This document shows, in pieces, positions 26,491 through 36,366 of a stretch of DNA of 64,000 bases (position 1 is its first letter; each line of letters starts with the position of its first letter). Below the pieces are notes generated by a model that worked only from the letters and a program-made list of their open reading frames with translations, was not told the origin of the DNA and made no database searches. The translations under genes and the position numbers were made by a program. Origin of the DNA: Bacillus sp. RO3 (GTDB lineage: Bacteria; Bacillota; Bacilli; Bacillales; Bacillaceae_B). The DNA lies in contig NZ_JAAXCV010000027.1 of NCBI RefSeq assembly GCF_012911895.1, positions 62,001 to 126,000 on the forward strand, read 5' to 3'.

Positions 26491-26892
26491 ATGCTTAAAA
26501 GATACTCGATCGTGAATGATTTAGAGGGTGTTACTTTAGCCTTTAGTTCAGTCTATCAAATCGGCGATTCCCAAAATATTTATGCACAATCCAAGGCTTT
26601 TGCCGTTCAACGGGAAAAAGAATTTTTCTTATCGAGTGAGGGAAGCTTTGATTCTGATGTTTTCCAAAAACCGATCACACTCCCTGCAATAAATCCACAA
26701 GTAAGTGTCAACCGGCTGAATCTCTGCCCTATAAAAGTCAATAACATGTTTATCCGTGCCACCTCCGCTTCCTCCGTCATTCATATCGGGAATACCCGGA
26801 ATGTCTATATGGAAGCCAGAGTGAAAAATATCCGCCAGCTGGAGAACGGAAGCGCTCCCCAAACATTTGAAACGATCCAGGACACAAATTAA
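26491..26892 (+). CDS. gerPE: Spore germination protein GerPE
   Basis: The 133-residue protein begins MLKRYSIVNDLEGVTLAFSSVYQIGDS and contains two internal copies of the small GerP unit (SSVYQIGDSQNIYAQSKAFAVQRE and SSVIHIGNTRNVYMEARVKNIRQ). It lies three bases after gerPD. It matches GerPE in size and order. The internal duplication suggests it arose from a fusion of two short GerP-type units. Confidence 0.87.
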   Translation: MLKRYSIVNDLEGVTLAFSSVYQIGDSQNIYAQSKAFAVQREKEFFLSSEGSFDSDVFQKPITLPAINPQVSVNRLNLCPIKVNNMFIRATSASSVIHIGNTRNVYMEARVKNIRQLENGSAPQTFETIQDTN

Positions 26893-26919
26893 ACTCCATT
26901 TTCTTATCTTGGCACAAGA

Positions 26920-26946
26920 ACATTCACATCTGCTTCACATAGGCTA
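26920..26946 (+). promoter_or_regulatory. Sigma-K-type promoter of gerPF
   Basis: AC at 26920-26921, 16 bp, CATAGGCTA (26938-26946). The architecture is the same as at gerPA. It lies in the 86-bp gap between gerPE and gerPF, so gerPF probably has its own mother-cell promoter as well as any read-through. Confidence 0.6.
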
Positions 26947-26978
26947 TCAGTATAAACATTAAAAGAGGATGTTGATAT

Positions 26979-27197
26979 ATGCCCGCTTTAGTAGGTCCTG
27001 TCGCTATTCTTAACGTCGGTGGAGGAAATGTTCAGTTTGGAGATACAGTCATCATTTCCCCTAAATCTGCTTCAAAAACCTTCGGTGGTGCCGGAGGATT
27101 CAATACCGGCCCGTTCCAGTTAAGCTATAATGTATTCAGCGTAAATACTACATTCGATTGCAATGTCGTGGATCAACCGATTACCGGAAATAATTAA
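26979..27197 (+). CDS. gerPF: Spore germination protein GerPF
   Basis: The 72-residue protein begins MPALVGPVAILNVGGGNVQFGDTVIISPKSASKTFGG and ends VVDQPITGNN, a GerPA/GerPF family member. RBS AAGAGGATG precedes the ATG. It is separated from gerPE by 86 bp containing a second sigma-K-like promoter and is followed by a strong terminator. It probably belongs to the inner coat. Confidence 0.88.
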   Translation: MPALVGPVAILNVGGGNVQFGDTVIISPKSASKTFGGAGGFNTGPFQLSYNVFSVNTTFDCNVVDQPITGNN

Positions 27198-27232
27198 AAC
27201 ACAAAAAGTCCTTATTGCGGCTTTTTTGTGTT
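27198..27232 (+). terminator. Terminator of the gerP operon
   Basis: AACACAAAAAG (27198-27208) and CTTTTTTGTGTT (27221-27232) form the stem, starting immediately after the gerPF stop. Confidence 0.75.
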
Positions 27233-27244
27233 TTATGTAAAGGG

Positions 27245-27550
27245 TTAACGTTTGTTCTTACGATCATTGCTTTTCTTTGTTTTCACCAATCTCGTAGAAG
27301 GCTGCTTTCTGATCCATTTTATAAATTTATGAATTTTTTCATCACGCCTCAAGTCTTCCAAGGTGTTTAACCTCGCTCCTAATTCATTATTTGTATAGAG
27401 GGAATGAATTTGTTTATGACAAGGAATGCACAGCTGTGCAGTCGGGAGAAAAGTCCCCCCCACCTCCTTGGGTGTTAGGTGGTGAATCGTCGTTTCCACT
27501 TTCTGACGCAAACATAATTCACATGTTCCAACGTTTTTATTACTCACCAA
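27245..27550 (-). CDS. yisB: HNH endonuclease-family protein YisB
   Basis: The 101-residue protein has the pattern CELCLR...TTIHHLTPKEVGG...LCIPCHKQIH, that is two CxxC zinc knuckles and the H-H...H core of an HNH nuclease. A basic C-terminal tail (KTKKSNDRKNKR) follows. It probably binds and perhaps cuts DNA; the cellular role is unknown. It lies between addA and gerP as in B. subtilis. It is not part of a recognisable restriction system. RBS GGGGGGATTTG precedes the ATG. Confidence 0.8.
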   Translation of the reverse strand: MVSNKNVGTCELCLRQKVETTIHHLTPKEVGGTFLPTAQLCIPCHKQIHSLYTNNELGARLNTLEDLRRDEKIHKFIKWIRKQPSTRLVKTKKSNDRKNKR

Positions 27551-27605
27551 ATCCCCCCTCTCTCTATTTCATCAATATAGGTATTCCCTATTTTCAACAA
27601 CTTAA

Positions 27606-27640
27606 AAAAACCACCTCGAAGACAAAGCTTCGAAGTGGTT
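27606..27640 (-). terminator. Terminator of addBA
   Basis: AACCACCTCGAAG (27609-27621) and CTTCGAAGTGGTT (27628-27640) form a 13-bp stem with a single G-U; read leftwards it ends in a run of T's. Confidence 0.85.
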
Positions 27641-27645
27641 CTTTC

Positions 27646-30600
27646 TTAAAATCTTAACACGTGTCCTCCATCAAAGAAATATAGATACTTCTCAGTCACC
27701 GTTTCTTTCCATATCGTTTCAAGTGCACGTGTATATAATTCTATCTGAACACGGTAGCGTTCTTCCATAACAGGTTTCGCTTCCATAAAGCCGTCTTTAT
27801 ATCGGTCATGAATGCCATCTGTTTTATAATCCAGCAGAACAATTCCTCTTTCATCCCGAAATACACAGTCGATGACCCCTTGAACAAGGATTGTTTCTTC
27901 AGGGGCACCTTCTCCTGTTTCAGATATCTCCCTTAGAGGTACGCTCATGCTGAATGGAATTTCCCGTTGAATATCCGAGGCGCTGGCCATCCTCTGACCA
28001 AGCTCACTTCGGAAGAATCCAGCGATGTTTTCTAATGAGACTGCTTTTTTCTGTTCTTCCGTCAAGATCTCTTTGTTTACTAAGTGCACCAGCAGCTCTT
28101 CCACATCACGTTCTTCAGGGACGCCGTTAACAAAAGAAATATGCTGCATGACAGTATGCATGGCCGTCCCCTTTTCAGCCGGGGACAACTCTTTTGACTG
28201 CATGAATTGAGGGCGGTTATATACAGGTTTATGGTGACGGCGAAGGATGTCGTTACTGGATGCTTCGTCTCTTATTTCCACCATTCTCTTAAGCTCCGAC
28301 ACGGATTGCTTGGATCGGAGGTTTGTGGCACGTAAATGAGGATACTTCCACGACAAACGGTGCAATACCTCTTCTTTATGTGCCGATACAACGTCCACTT
28401 CCTCACCATTCTTGACCCGCTCTTTCCAGTCTTCCTCTTCTGCCGATTCTTCACCCTCTTCTACACTCAGCTCGGACTTATGGAACACCGATACATTCCA
28501 GCATGAAGGATGCATCACGATCTCTGCATCGATTCCGCTCCCCTCTAGCAAAGAAGCTTCGGAAAGCTCTTCGCAGTGAGGGTGCCGCATAAGGGACGGA
28601 CCTATCCAATCAAGGTAAGAGCTTGCCTGTGCACGGTCATAGTCAGATAACAACCACTCAGTCTGCCCTAATGCGCCCCTCCATTTCTTAAGGGACTTCT
28701 CTAAGCTTTTCACGGTCCCCACTAAGAACAGTTTCTCTTTGGCACGGGTTAACGCCACATAGAGCACCCGCATCTCTTCTGAGATTGCTTCCATGCGCTT
28801 CTTTCTCTTAAAGGCCAGCTGAGGCAGGGATGGATAGCTAATTCGTTTGGCAGCATCGGTATACTTTGCAGCAAAGCCAAGATCTTTATCTAATAAGTAA
28901 GAAGCGTTCAAGTCCATAAGATTGAACGGCTTTGACGTCCCTGCTACAAAGACAACCGGAAACTCAAGCCCTTTACTGGAGTGAATGGTCATTAAGCGGA
29001 CCACATCCTCCTGTTCACTGAGAGCTCTCGCTACCCCGAGATCATCCCCCCGTTCCCGCATCCTGTCAATAAATCGCAGAAAGCGGAATAACCCTCTAAA
29101 CGACGTTGATTCGTATTGGCGGGCACGGTCGTATAATGCACGAAGATTTGCCTGACGCTGTTTTCCGCCAGCCATTCCTCCTACATAATCATAGAATCTG
29201 GTGTCCCGGTACAATTGCCAAATCAATTCTGTAACCGATCCTTGTCTAGCCTTTGTCCGCCAGTTCTGCAGATGATACAGAAAGACTTTCACCCTTTCAA
29301 ATGTTTCTTCTTCACGTGCATTAGTGGGTTTTTCACTTGCGAACTTCTTCAAGGCTTCGTAATACGTTCCCGATCTTGAATGGATCCGGATGCTGGCAAG
29401 TCCCTGCTCGTCCAGTCCTACAATAGGGGAGCGCAGAACCGATGCAAGGGGGATATCCTGGTACGGATTGTCAATCACTTTCAGGAGTGAAAGCATAATG
29501 GCGATCTCAGTCGCTTCAAAATAACCAGTGGACAGATTGGCATAGATCGGAATTCCTTGCCGTTTGAACTCTTCCATGATTTCAGCCGCCCAAGGCATGG
29601 AACGGAGCAGAATCACAATGTCCTTGTATTGAATCGGTCGCTCTGTCTTCGTTTTGGCATCATAGATCGGAGTACGCTCTTCAATCATTTCCTTCACTTT
29701 ATTTGCCATGTAGCGGGCTTCAAGCACGGATTTATCCAGATCACCCTCGTCAAAAATGGACAATTCCTCTTCTTCCCCACCCGATGGCGTTTCTTCTGAT
29801 TCCTGATTGATGATCGCTACTTCAATCGGATACTCTTTTTCTTCAGGATAGGGGGCACCCTTTACCAGCTCTGCTTCCCTGTTATATTCCATCTCACCAA
29901 CCGAGGATCCCATGATTTGCTTGAATAAAAAGTTGGTTCCCTCCAATACCTCTTTCCGGCTTCTGAAGTTTTGAGATAAATCGATCTTCAATCCCCCTTC
30001 TCCCCTTTCCGGAAGAAAGCGGGTATACTTCCCTAAAAATAAATTCGGTTCTGCCAATCGGAAACGATAGATGGACTGCTTTACATCTCCTACCATAAAA
30101 CGGTTCCCTGCTTCTTCCCGTTCTTCGGTGATGAGGAGAAGAATGGACTCCTGAACCATATTCGTATCCTGATATTCATCGACCAATACTTCTTTGAATT
30201 TAATTTTATACTGCTTTGCAGCTTCTGAAGGCAGTAAAGCATTTGATGCAGGATCTCTTAAAATATCAAGGCAAAAATGCTCTAAATCGGCAAAGTCAAC
30301 CAGTCCCTTTTCTTCTTTCACTTCTCGGAAACGTTTGCCGAATTCCACCACCAGTTCCGCCAGGTTATGAATCACCTCTCTCATCTTCTTCATATCCTCA
30401 AGGAATGATCCGGGTCTTCTCGAGAAGAAATCCTCCTGGAGTTTTTCCAACGTCTTCTTTCCTTGATCCCGAAGTTTCTTCGCTTCATCCACAATATCCT
30501 TATCATATTCATCACCGCGGCAAGCTTTCAGCTTTGTGAAGGGTAAAGTTTGAATGGTTTCATAGAGTGCAACCCACGAATTGCTGAGGCTTTCTTCAAG

Positions 30601-31413
30601 GCTCTTGACGATCTCTATATCATTTAGGAAGTTCTCTGCTCTCGGACCTGGCCCTCCTGGAACACGGGCCAGATCCAACGCCCGCTGAAACAGGCTTTTC
30701 GCGCCATGAAGCTGTAAGCGAATATCGGTTAACAGAGGTTGAATAAAGGGAAGCTGGTCAATCTCTCTTCCTTCTTCAACCTCATACATTTCTACCAATC
30801 CTCTCAGCCACTCATCAGGGTCGGGATGAGAGCGGGAGAAATCGTAAAGCTTACGGATCATATCTTGAAGGGCACCGTCACTCCGATCATTCGTAAACGT
30901 ATCTACCAACTTAAAGAATTCCTGATTGCCTTCTTTTCCATACTCCTCTTCAAACAGCTCATCAAGCACTTCATCACGAAGCAGATCCCCTTCTGTTTCA
31001 TCTGCAATCCGAAACCCTGGGTCAATGTCGATGAGATAATAATATTTACGGATCACTTCAAGGCAAAAAGAGTGAAGAGTTGAAATGGAAGCACGATTCA
31101 GCAAGCTCAACTGCTTCCTTAAGTGATGGGAATGGGGATCCTCATCAATCGCCTTTTCCAATGCCTGTCCAATCCGGTGTCTCATTTCAGCGGCCGATGC
31201 ATTTGTAAAGGTTACAACCAATAGTTCGTCCACATCCATTTTGTCTTCTTCAGAGAGGATCTTCTGAATGATCCTCTCTACAAGAACAGCGGTCTTCCCT
31301 GACCCTGCAGCTGCTGCTACGAGAATGTCCTGACCTTTTGCCCAGATCGCCTTCCACTGATCATCTGTCCATGTAACATGATCAGGCTTGGCTGGAATCG
31401 TACCATTACTCAT
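27646..31413 (-). CDS. addA: ATP-dependent helicase/nuclease subunit A
   Basis: The 1255-residue protein has a UvrD-type helicase: Walker A AAAGSGKTAVLVER (about 34-47), motif II VLVDEYQDTN, SIYRFRLAEPN, motif V/VI VRLMTIHSSKGLEFPVVFVAG and LYVALTRAKEKL. The C-terminal RecB-family nuclease carries GTAMHTVMQH and VIDCVFRDERGIVLLDYKTD. With AddB it forms the enzyme that processes double-strand ends to a Chi-regulated 3' overhang for RecA. It overlaps addB by eight bases. In B. subtilis sbcD and sbcC follow addA; here yisB comes directly after the terminator. Confidence 0.96.
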   Translation of the reverse strand: MSNGTIPAKPDHVTWTDDQWKAIWAKGQDILVAAAAGSGKTAVLVERIIQKILSEEDKMDVDELLVVTFTNASAAEMRHRIGQALEKAIDEDPHSHHLRKQLSLLNRASISTLHSFCLEVIRKYYYLIDIDPGFRIADETEGDLLRDEVLDELFEEEYGKEGNQEFFKLVDTFTNDRSDGALQDMIRKLYDFSRSHPDPDEWLRGLVEMYEVEEGREIDQLPFIQPLLTDIRLQLHGAKSLFQRALDLARVPGGPGPRAENFLNDIEIVKSLEESLSNSWVALYETIQTLPFTKLKACRGDEYDKDIVDEAKKLRDQGKKTLEKLQEDFFSRRPGSFLEDMKKMREVIHNLAELVVEFGKRFREVKEEKGLVDFADLEHFCLDILRDPASNALLPSEAAKQYKIKFKEVLVDEYQDTNMVQESILLLITEEREEAGNRFMVGDVKQSIYRFRLAEPNLFLGKYTRFLPERGEGGLKIDLSQNFRSRKEVLEGTNFLFKQIMGSSVGEMEYNREAELVKGAPYPEEKEYPIEVAIINQESEETPSGGEEEELSIFDEGDLDKSVLEARYMANKVKEMIEERTPIYDAKTKTERPIQYKDIVILLRSMPWAAEIMEEFKRQGIPIYANLSTGYFEATEIAIMLSLLKVIDNPYQDIPLASVLRSPIVGLDEQGLASIRIHSRSGTYYEALKKFASEKPTNAREEETFERVKVFLYHLQNWRTKARQGSVTELIWQLYRDTRFYDYVGGMAGGKQRQANLRALYDRARQYESTSFRGLFRFLRFIDRMRERGDDLGVARALSEQEDVVRLMTIHSSKGLEFPVVFVAGTSKPFNLMDLNASYLLDKDLGFAAKYTDAAKRISYPSLPQLAFKRKKRMEAISEEMRVLYVALTRAKEKLFLVGTVKSLEKSLKKWRGALGQTEWLLSDYDRAQASSYLDWIGPSLMRHPHCEELSEASLLEGSGIDAEIVMHPSCWNVSVFHKSELSVEEGEESAEEEDWKERVKNGEEVDVVSAHKEEVLHRLSWKYPHLRATNLRSKQSVSELKRMVEIRDEASSNDILRRHHKPVYNRPQFMQSKELSPAEKGTAMHTVMQHISFVNGVPEERDVEELLVHLVNKEILTEEQKKAVSLENIAGFFRSELGQRMASASDIQREIPFSMSVPLREISETGEGAPEETILVQGVIDCVFRDERGIVLLDYKTDGIHDRYKDGFMEAKPVMEERYRVQIELYTRALETIWKETVTEKYLYFFDGGHVLRF

Positions 31414-34400
31414 TGGATTCTACCTCCTCTCTTACTTTCTTCAATAGATCTTCTGGTTTTGCCGTTGGCAGCACTCTGTACTCATTTTCCTCCAGGGACT
31501 GATCGAATTGACAAACTGAACGGAACGAACAGAATTGACAAGGTGTCCGATCCTTAAGCTTGTATGGTGCAATATTGGTTTCACCTGAAATGATCCGGTT
31601 TCCTGAAGATTCATAGAGCTTTCTCATATGCTGGCGCATATAATGAAAGTCTTCCTGTGAAGCAGCTTTTGAACGGGAGGATAATGATCCATCCTTCTTA
31701 ATTCCAGCCGAGATGATATCTGAGCTTCCCGTATCTAATGTTTGATCCATCAAGCGAACGATGTTGGAGTCCCCAAGAACTAGTCCCTTCATCTTAAAAC
31801 TCTTAAATATTTCCTTCTCAATCTGATCCATCGTCAAGATTTTCTTGCTATTGATCATAGGGTTATGAACGTGGAAATAGAGCACTCCTGCAGGCTTTGC
31901 TTCCTTGCCGACAAATTGTCTGGAGTTTGTTAACACGATATCCAGATATGTCAGCATCTGAAGCCCTAATCCATAGTACACTTCCGTCATATCCAAATCT
32001 CTCGCACTCGATTTGTAATCAACAATTCTAAGGTAAACCCCACTTGTATCCTCTGCTTTATCCACCCGGTCGATCCTTCCCTGAAGTTCCATTTTGGAAC
32101 CGTTTCTCAACTGAAACTGAAACGGCGGCAGGGTGGCTTGCGGACCAAATCCAAGCTCTACTCCAACGGGAATAAATCCGCTTGCCTTCGCATGTTCACT
32201 GAGAATCAGACTTGCACGGCTTATGATTTGCTCAAGCTTCTGAGCGATATAATAATGGCGGTTAGAGCTTAATAGAATCTGGTGCTGAAGCTTCGGTGCC
32301 AGCATCAAGACGGCTTCCTTAGCAAGCTTCAGGCACTGTGCTTTTGATAAAGAGGCCCAGGTCATCCCATGACGCTCCACTTCTTCGGAAATCCATTTCA
32401 GAGCCGAGTGAAACATTTCACCGATATCAGGAGCCTCCAGTTTGAAGAAATCCCGTTCTCTAAGCTTCAATCCATGATTGGCGAAATGAGAAAACGGACA
32501 GCTGTGGAAAAGTTCCATCCGGGATACACTCGCTAAAATATGGTCACCATACAGATCCCTGCTCGTATCCTCTGAAAGCTGATTCGCCCGGTTCTGGTAA
32601 AACAGGCTGGATAATATATGCTGAGAGTGCCATTTCCAATCGTTTGATGTTGCATAGAAATTATACACATCCCACCAGAAATCATAGATCGGATACTCCC
32701 GTTTCTTTAACTGCAATTGTGAGGTTAAATGTGAAATCGTCACATTTGGATCACACACATAAAATAGCTGCTCATCCTCAGAGAGCTCGGATGGTTCATT
32801 AAATAATAACTTCGTTTTTGCCCCTGGGAACATTTCACCCAGACGCTTGATGAAGGAAGATGGCAATAATGCTTTTCCTTCTTCGTTTGCGATGGGATAA
32901 CTGATATATAAACATTCACTTGGAGTCGTAAATGCCTTATATGCCACAAATTCTTCATCCAGGAGTTTCGTCCTATTACCAGGGGCAATCTTTATTCCTC
33001 TCCTGATTAATGATTCCCGGTCTTCATCAGACAGGACCCCGTCTTCATTCATTTTCTTCGGTAGGACCCCATCATTCACTCCAATGACAAAGGCAGCTTT
33101 AATGTCTCCAAGTCTGGATTTCTCCAGATCAGCAATGATGACCTGATCGATAGCTGGGGGAACTAGGGAAAACTGCATCGTTTCAATTCCAGCATCCAGG
33201 ACTGATGAAAACTTCTTCATCGTCGTGGTCTCATCACCAAGCATTTCTACGTATTGATCAAGTAAGTCCATTACGGCCGACCACGCCTGATCATGCTCTC
33301 TTGCCGCAATCAAGTCTCCTTTTTCTTCTGCTTCCATGCGCATACGTTCAAGCTTGGCCGGGATATCCAACTCTTCAAGATACAAATAAAGAGTTTCGCA
33401 GAATTCCCGTCCCGTCGATTGCTTTTTCAATCGTTTCCCAAGACGAATGATCGGTGCCGAAATAAATAGTCTCAGCTCATTGATTTCATGCTCGAGTTCC
33501 TTTTCCCGGTCGGTTTGTGGTGCATCTACATGCTCCAGCCCCCGGAATCGACGATATTTCCAACGGTCTTTCTTTGTCCAGCGGTCCCCTTTAATCCCAT
33601 AGGCAAGGACATAGTTTTCCAAACGGTCCATTTTTTCACGCAAATCTGTGGGATTTTGTTGATAAGGGAACAAAAGGTCTGTTTTCACTGCCCGGAAAAC
33701 CGGCTCATATCTCCAGTTCGTGTTCATAATTTCCAGTGTGGAACGGATCAGCTCGATCAATGGATGATTCAACATTGTCCGCTTTTGATCGAGGAAAAAA
33801 GGGATATGATGATCCTGGAATATCGTTTCAACCTTGTCACGGTAATCCTCGCTGTTACGAACCAAAACAGCGATATCCTTAAAGCGGTATCCTCCATCCC
33901 GTGCAAGCTTCCTGATTTCTCTTGCGATCCCCTCTACTTCTGCTCTTCGATTAGACGCTTCCATAAATTCAATCGAGCTATCCCCTTCTCCAAATGGAAC
34001 CGTTGGCCTGTCTTCAAAATAACGTTCTAAATGAAGCATCGTATCATTGTGATAGCGAATCGGCTTCACCAGTACCTCTTCTTCTATGGACTTCCCCGCT
34101 CCATAGCATATATCCTGTAGGGTATGGTACGTTTCGTTTGTCATCCGATAGAGGCTAAGCTCGTTCATGACGCCCATTTGCTGCTCAGGATCAGTCGTCA
34201 GGGCAACCGTCACGGCCTTACTGTGCTGAATGAGCTGATCGATGATCAGATATTCCTGCGGTGTGAAGCTATGGAACCCGTCTATGTAGATGTCTGCATT
34301 TCTAAGAAGCTCAGAGTTTTGCACATTATCAGCCAACAACTGAAAGTAGTCTTCTGAATCAATGTATTTACCCATGAGCTTCTCCTCGAATTTCCCGTAA

Positions 34401-34891
34401 ATCAGCTCCAGGTCATGAAGCTTATCCTTCAACACCTTGGAATCCCGCTCACCTCTCCCGTCCAATTGGAGGAGATCCCCAGGTGTAATACAATAGCGTT
34501 TAAATTCCGTCAGCATGGATTCTACATGTTGAATGAAACCAGGCTTATCTGCAGCCTTTGAGAAGATATGGAGACGATCTTTGTTTTCGTCGATGATCTT
34601 CCGTATCATCATATTTAAGCCGACTTCTGATAAATGGTAGCGGCTCATTCCCCCTGTTTCCTGCAGAATCTTCCACGCAAGGCGGGTGAAACTGAATACC
34701 TGTCCACGAATCATCCCGTTTAATCCCGGTGTGTTGACAAGCTCGTATTCCGATATAAATGACATCTGATCCGGTACGATATAGATGATGGGAGCACCAT
34801 CCGGCGCTTCCAATAAGCTTTGTTTCATCTCACCTAATATACGATCCGTTTTCCCCGTACCTGAGCGTCCGAGAATAAAACGTACAGCCAT
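31406..34891 (-). CDS. addB: ATP-dependent helicase/nuclease subunit B
   Basis: The 1161-residue protein has an N-terminal Walker A GRSGTGKT (8-15), an inactivated helicase-like core and a C-terminal RecB-type nuclease (GRIDRVDK...LRIVDYKSS). Its iron-sulfur cluster ligands are the Cys in FHSCPFSHF and Cys1118, Cys1121 and Cys1127 in CQFCSFRSVC, so the nuclease appears intact. It recognises Chi and cuts one strand. It is the first gene of the addBA operon, divergent from the MFS gene. RBS AAGGAGTGAG precedes the ATG. Confidence 0.96.
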   Translation of the reverse strand: MAVRFILGRSGTGKTDRILGEMKQSLLEAPDGAPIIYIVPDQMSFISEYELVNTPGLNGMIRGQVFSFTRLAWKILQETGGMSRYHLSEVGLNMMIRKIIDENKDRLHIFSKAADKPGFIQHVESMLTEFKRYCITPGDLLQLDGRGERDSKVLKDKLHDLELIYGKFEEKLMGKYIDSEDYFQLLADNVQNSELLRNADIYIDGFHSFTPQEYLIIDQLIQHSKAVTVALTTDPEQQMGVMNELSLYRMTNETYHTLQDICYGAGKSIEEEVLVKPIRYHNDTMLHLERYFEDRPTVPFGEGDSSIEFMEASNRRAEVEGIAREIRKLARDGGYRFKDIAVLVRNSEDYRDKVETIFQDHHIPFFLDQKRTMLNHPLIELIRSTLEIMNTNWRYEPVFRAVKTDLLFPYQQNPTDLREKMDRLENYVLAYGIKGDRWTKKDRWKYRRFRGLEHVDAPQTDREKELEHEINELRLFISAPIIRLGKRLKKQSTGREFCETLYLYLEELDIPAKLERMRMEAEEKGDLIAAREHDQAWSAVMDLLDQYVEMLGDETTTMKKFSSVLDAGIETMQFSLVPPAIDQVIIADLEKSRLGDIKAAFVIGVNDGVLPKKMNEDGVLSDEDRESLIRRGIKIAPGNRTKLLDEEFVAYKAFTTPSECLYISYPIANEEGKALLPSSFIKRLGEMFPGAKTKLLFNEPSELSEDEQLFYVCDPNVTISHLTSQLQLKKREYPIYDFWWDVYNFYATSNDWKWHSQHILSSLFYQNRANQLSEDTSRDLYGDHILASVSRMELFHSCPFSHFANHGLKLRERDFFKLEAPDIGEMFHSALKWISEEVERHGMTWASLSKAQCLKLAKEAVLMLAPKLQHQILLSSNRHYYIAQKLEQIISRASLILSEHAKASGFIPVGVELGFGPQATLPPFQFQLRNGSKMELQGRIDRVDKAEDTSGVYLRIVDYKSSARDLDMTEVYYGLGLQMLTYLDIVLTNSRQFVGKEAKPAGVLYFHVHNPMINSKKILTMDQIEKEIFKSFKMKGLVLGDSNIVRLMDQTLDTGSSDIISAGIKKDGSLSSRSKAASQEDFHYMRQHMRKLYESSGNRIISGETNIAPYKLKDRTPCQFCSFRSVCQFDQSLEENEYRVLPTAKPEDLLKKVREEVESNE

Positions 34892-35052
34892 CCTCTCACT
34901 CCTTTTCTTTCTCTAATCTATTGTAGCCATGAGGCAATGTAAGTTTTGGTATAGGTCCATTATAGTACACAGGCACAAATCTTTCCCGTCTCAATCAATA
35001 TTGAAAATATTTGGAACACATGCATACAGTAAATAGAGGCAGGTGATTCCGT

Positions 35053-36210
35053 TTGAATCGATCCTTTAACCGAATTGCTTCTGTTCTTGTTGTGATGGCG
35101 ATCATGATAGCCTGTAATATTTATACATTTATTCCCATTTACGGGAATATCGCTTCCTCCCTCTCCATACCACAAAGTGAAGTCGTTATGGCAGGAAGCT
35201 CATTTATTTTTTTCTACGCCTGTGGTCTTCTGACCTTTGCCAATGGCGCTGATCGCTTTGGAAAAAAAGAGATTCTTGCTTGGGGAATGCTGGCCTCTGC
35301 GATTTCCACTTGGTTGGTGGGGATGTCAGGTGATTTTTTGAGTTTATTTTTTCTACGGGGAATTCAAGGTTTTTGTTTGGGGAGCTTTGCCCCCGTCGCC
35401 TTTGCTTATACGTATGATTTATTTTCCGGAAGAAAAAGAACGCTGCTTCTTGCTTTTATCAATTCAGGTTTTCTGTCCGCCGGCATCTTCGGTCAAATAC
35501 TCAGTGAAGGTATCACCCGCTACAGCAATTGGACGTTTGTATTCTTCTATTTCGCAGTGGTCTATGGCTCCTTATTTCTAATCGCAAGACAAACGCTCCC
35601 CTCCACGTCCACTAGATTCGTTTCAGTTTCACAACAGATCATCACAATGTACAGACTCCTTATGAGAAAAGAACTCATGTTCTGCTACGGAATTGTTCTC
35701 ACCCTCCTATCATCCTTTGTTGCCTATTATGACAGTTTGACCAGATACTTGTCTGGAAGTCCCGGCCTGCTCTTCCTCATAAGGGTTGTCGGCTTGATCG
35801 GAGTCTGCCTTTCTCTCTTTACAGGTCGCCTCCTTGAAGCCATTGGAGTCTATAAAACTCTTTTTATTGGTGTTACCATCTCCATTACGAGTGTATCGAT
35901 CGCCTTCATTTATGTACACAAGAGTGAGCCCTTCATCATCGTTCTTTCATCAATCCTATTCGTTTCCGCCATCTCCTTGTTGATTCCGACAGTGATTACC
36001 CTCATTGGAGATATGAGTGGCGAAGACAGGAGCCAGGCTCTCAGTCTTTACTCCTTTACCTTATTAGCAGGAACCAGCTTGGCTCCTATCGTGGTCATGC
36101 AGCTAACTTACGTCCAATCTTTGTTTATGCTGCTGGGATGCTTTTTGTTTAACGCCTGGATGGGAGGCTTGTTGTATGCATGGGGAAGCAAATGGAAAAT
36201 GAAGGACTAA
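35053..36210 (+). CDS. MFS transporter (YhjO-like position)
   Basis: The start is TTG 35053 behind GAGGCAGGTG. The 385-residue protein has twelve predicted helices, the MFS loop-2 motif GADRFGKKEILAWGM and LRGIQGFCLGSFAPVAFAYTYDLF. It is a secondary transporter, probably an efflux pump; no substrate can be named. It is divergent from addB. B. subtilis has the MFS gene yhjO a few genes from addB, which hints at common ancestry but is not proof. Confidence 0.82.
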   Translation: MNRSFNRIASVLVVMAIMIACNIYTFIPIYGNIASSLSIPQSEVVMAGSSFIFFYACGLLTFANGADRFGKKEILAWGMLASAISTWLVGMSGDFLSLFFLRGIQGFCLGSFAPVAFAYTYDLFSGRKRTLLLAFINSGFLSAGIFGQILSEGITRYSNWTFVFFYFAVVYGSLFLIARQTLPSTSTRFVSVSQQIITMYRLLMRKELMFCYGIVLTLLSSFVAYYDSLTRYLSGSPGLLFLIRVVGLIGVCLSLFTGRLLEAIGVYKTLFIGVTISITSVSIAFIYVHKSEPFIIVLSSILFVSAISLLIPTVITLIGDMSGEDRSQALSLYSFTLLAGTSLAPIVVMQLTYVQSLFMLLGCFLFNAWMGGLLYAWGSKWKMKD

Positions 36211-36366
36211 CGACAGACCTCCATTCTTCCCTTCCGCTCTCATTATTTGCTCAGATTAATCCGGTGGACTTGACTGTTTTAAGTACTTTATGAATTATTT
36301 TCTTAGTTTCACAGATACAGGAGATTGTATGAACCCTCATTCCCCCCTCTAAGTCCAACAAGTCAA
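36211..36366. other. Intergenic stretch downstream of the MFS gene
   Basis: About 155 bp with no gene and no convincing terminator right after the MFS stop. It leads into the inverted-repeat element. GGACTTG and AAGTCC segments could form a weak hairpin. Confidence 0.4.

Noticed and set aside
33488-34030. Plus-strand ORF of 180 codons opposite addB
   Set aside because: Antisense to a conserved region of addB; Cys- and Phe-rich composition unlike a real protein here.
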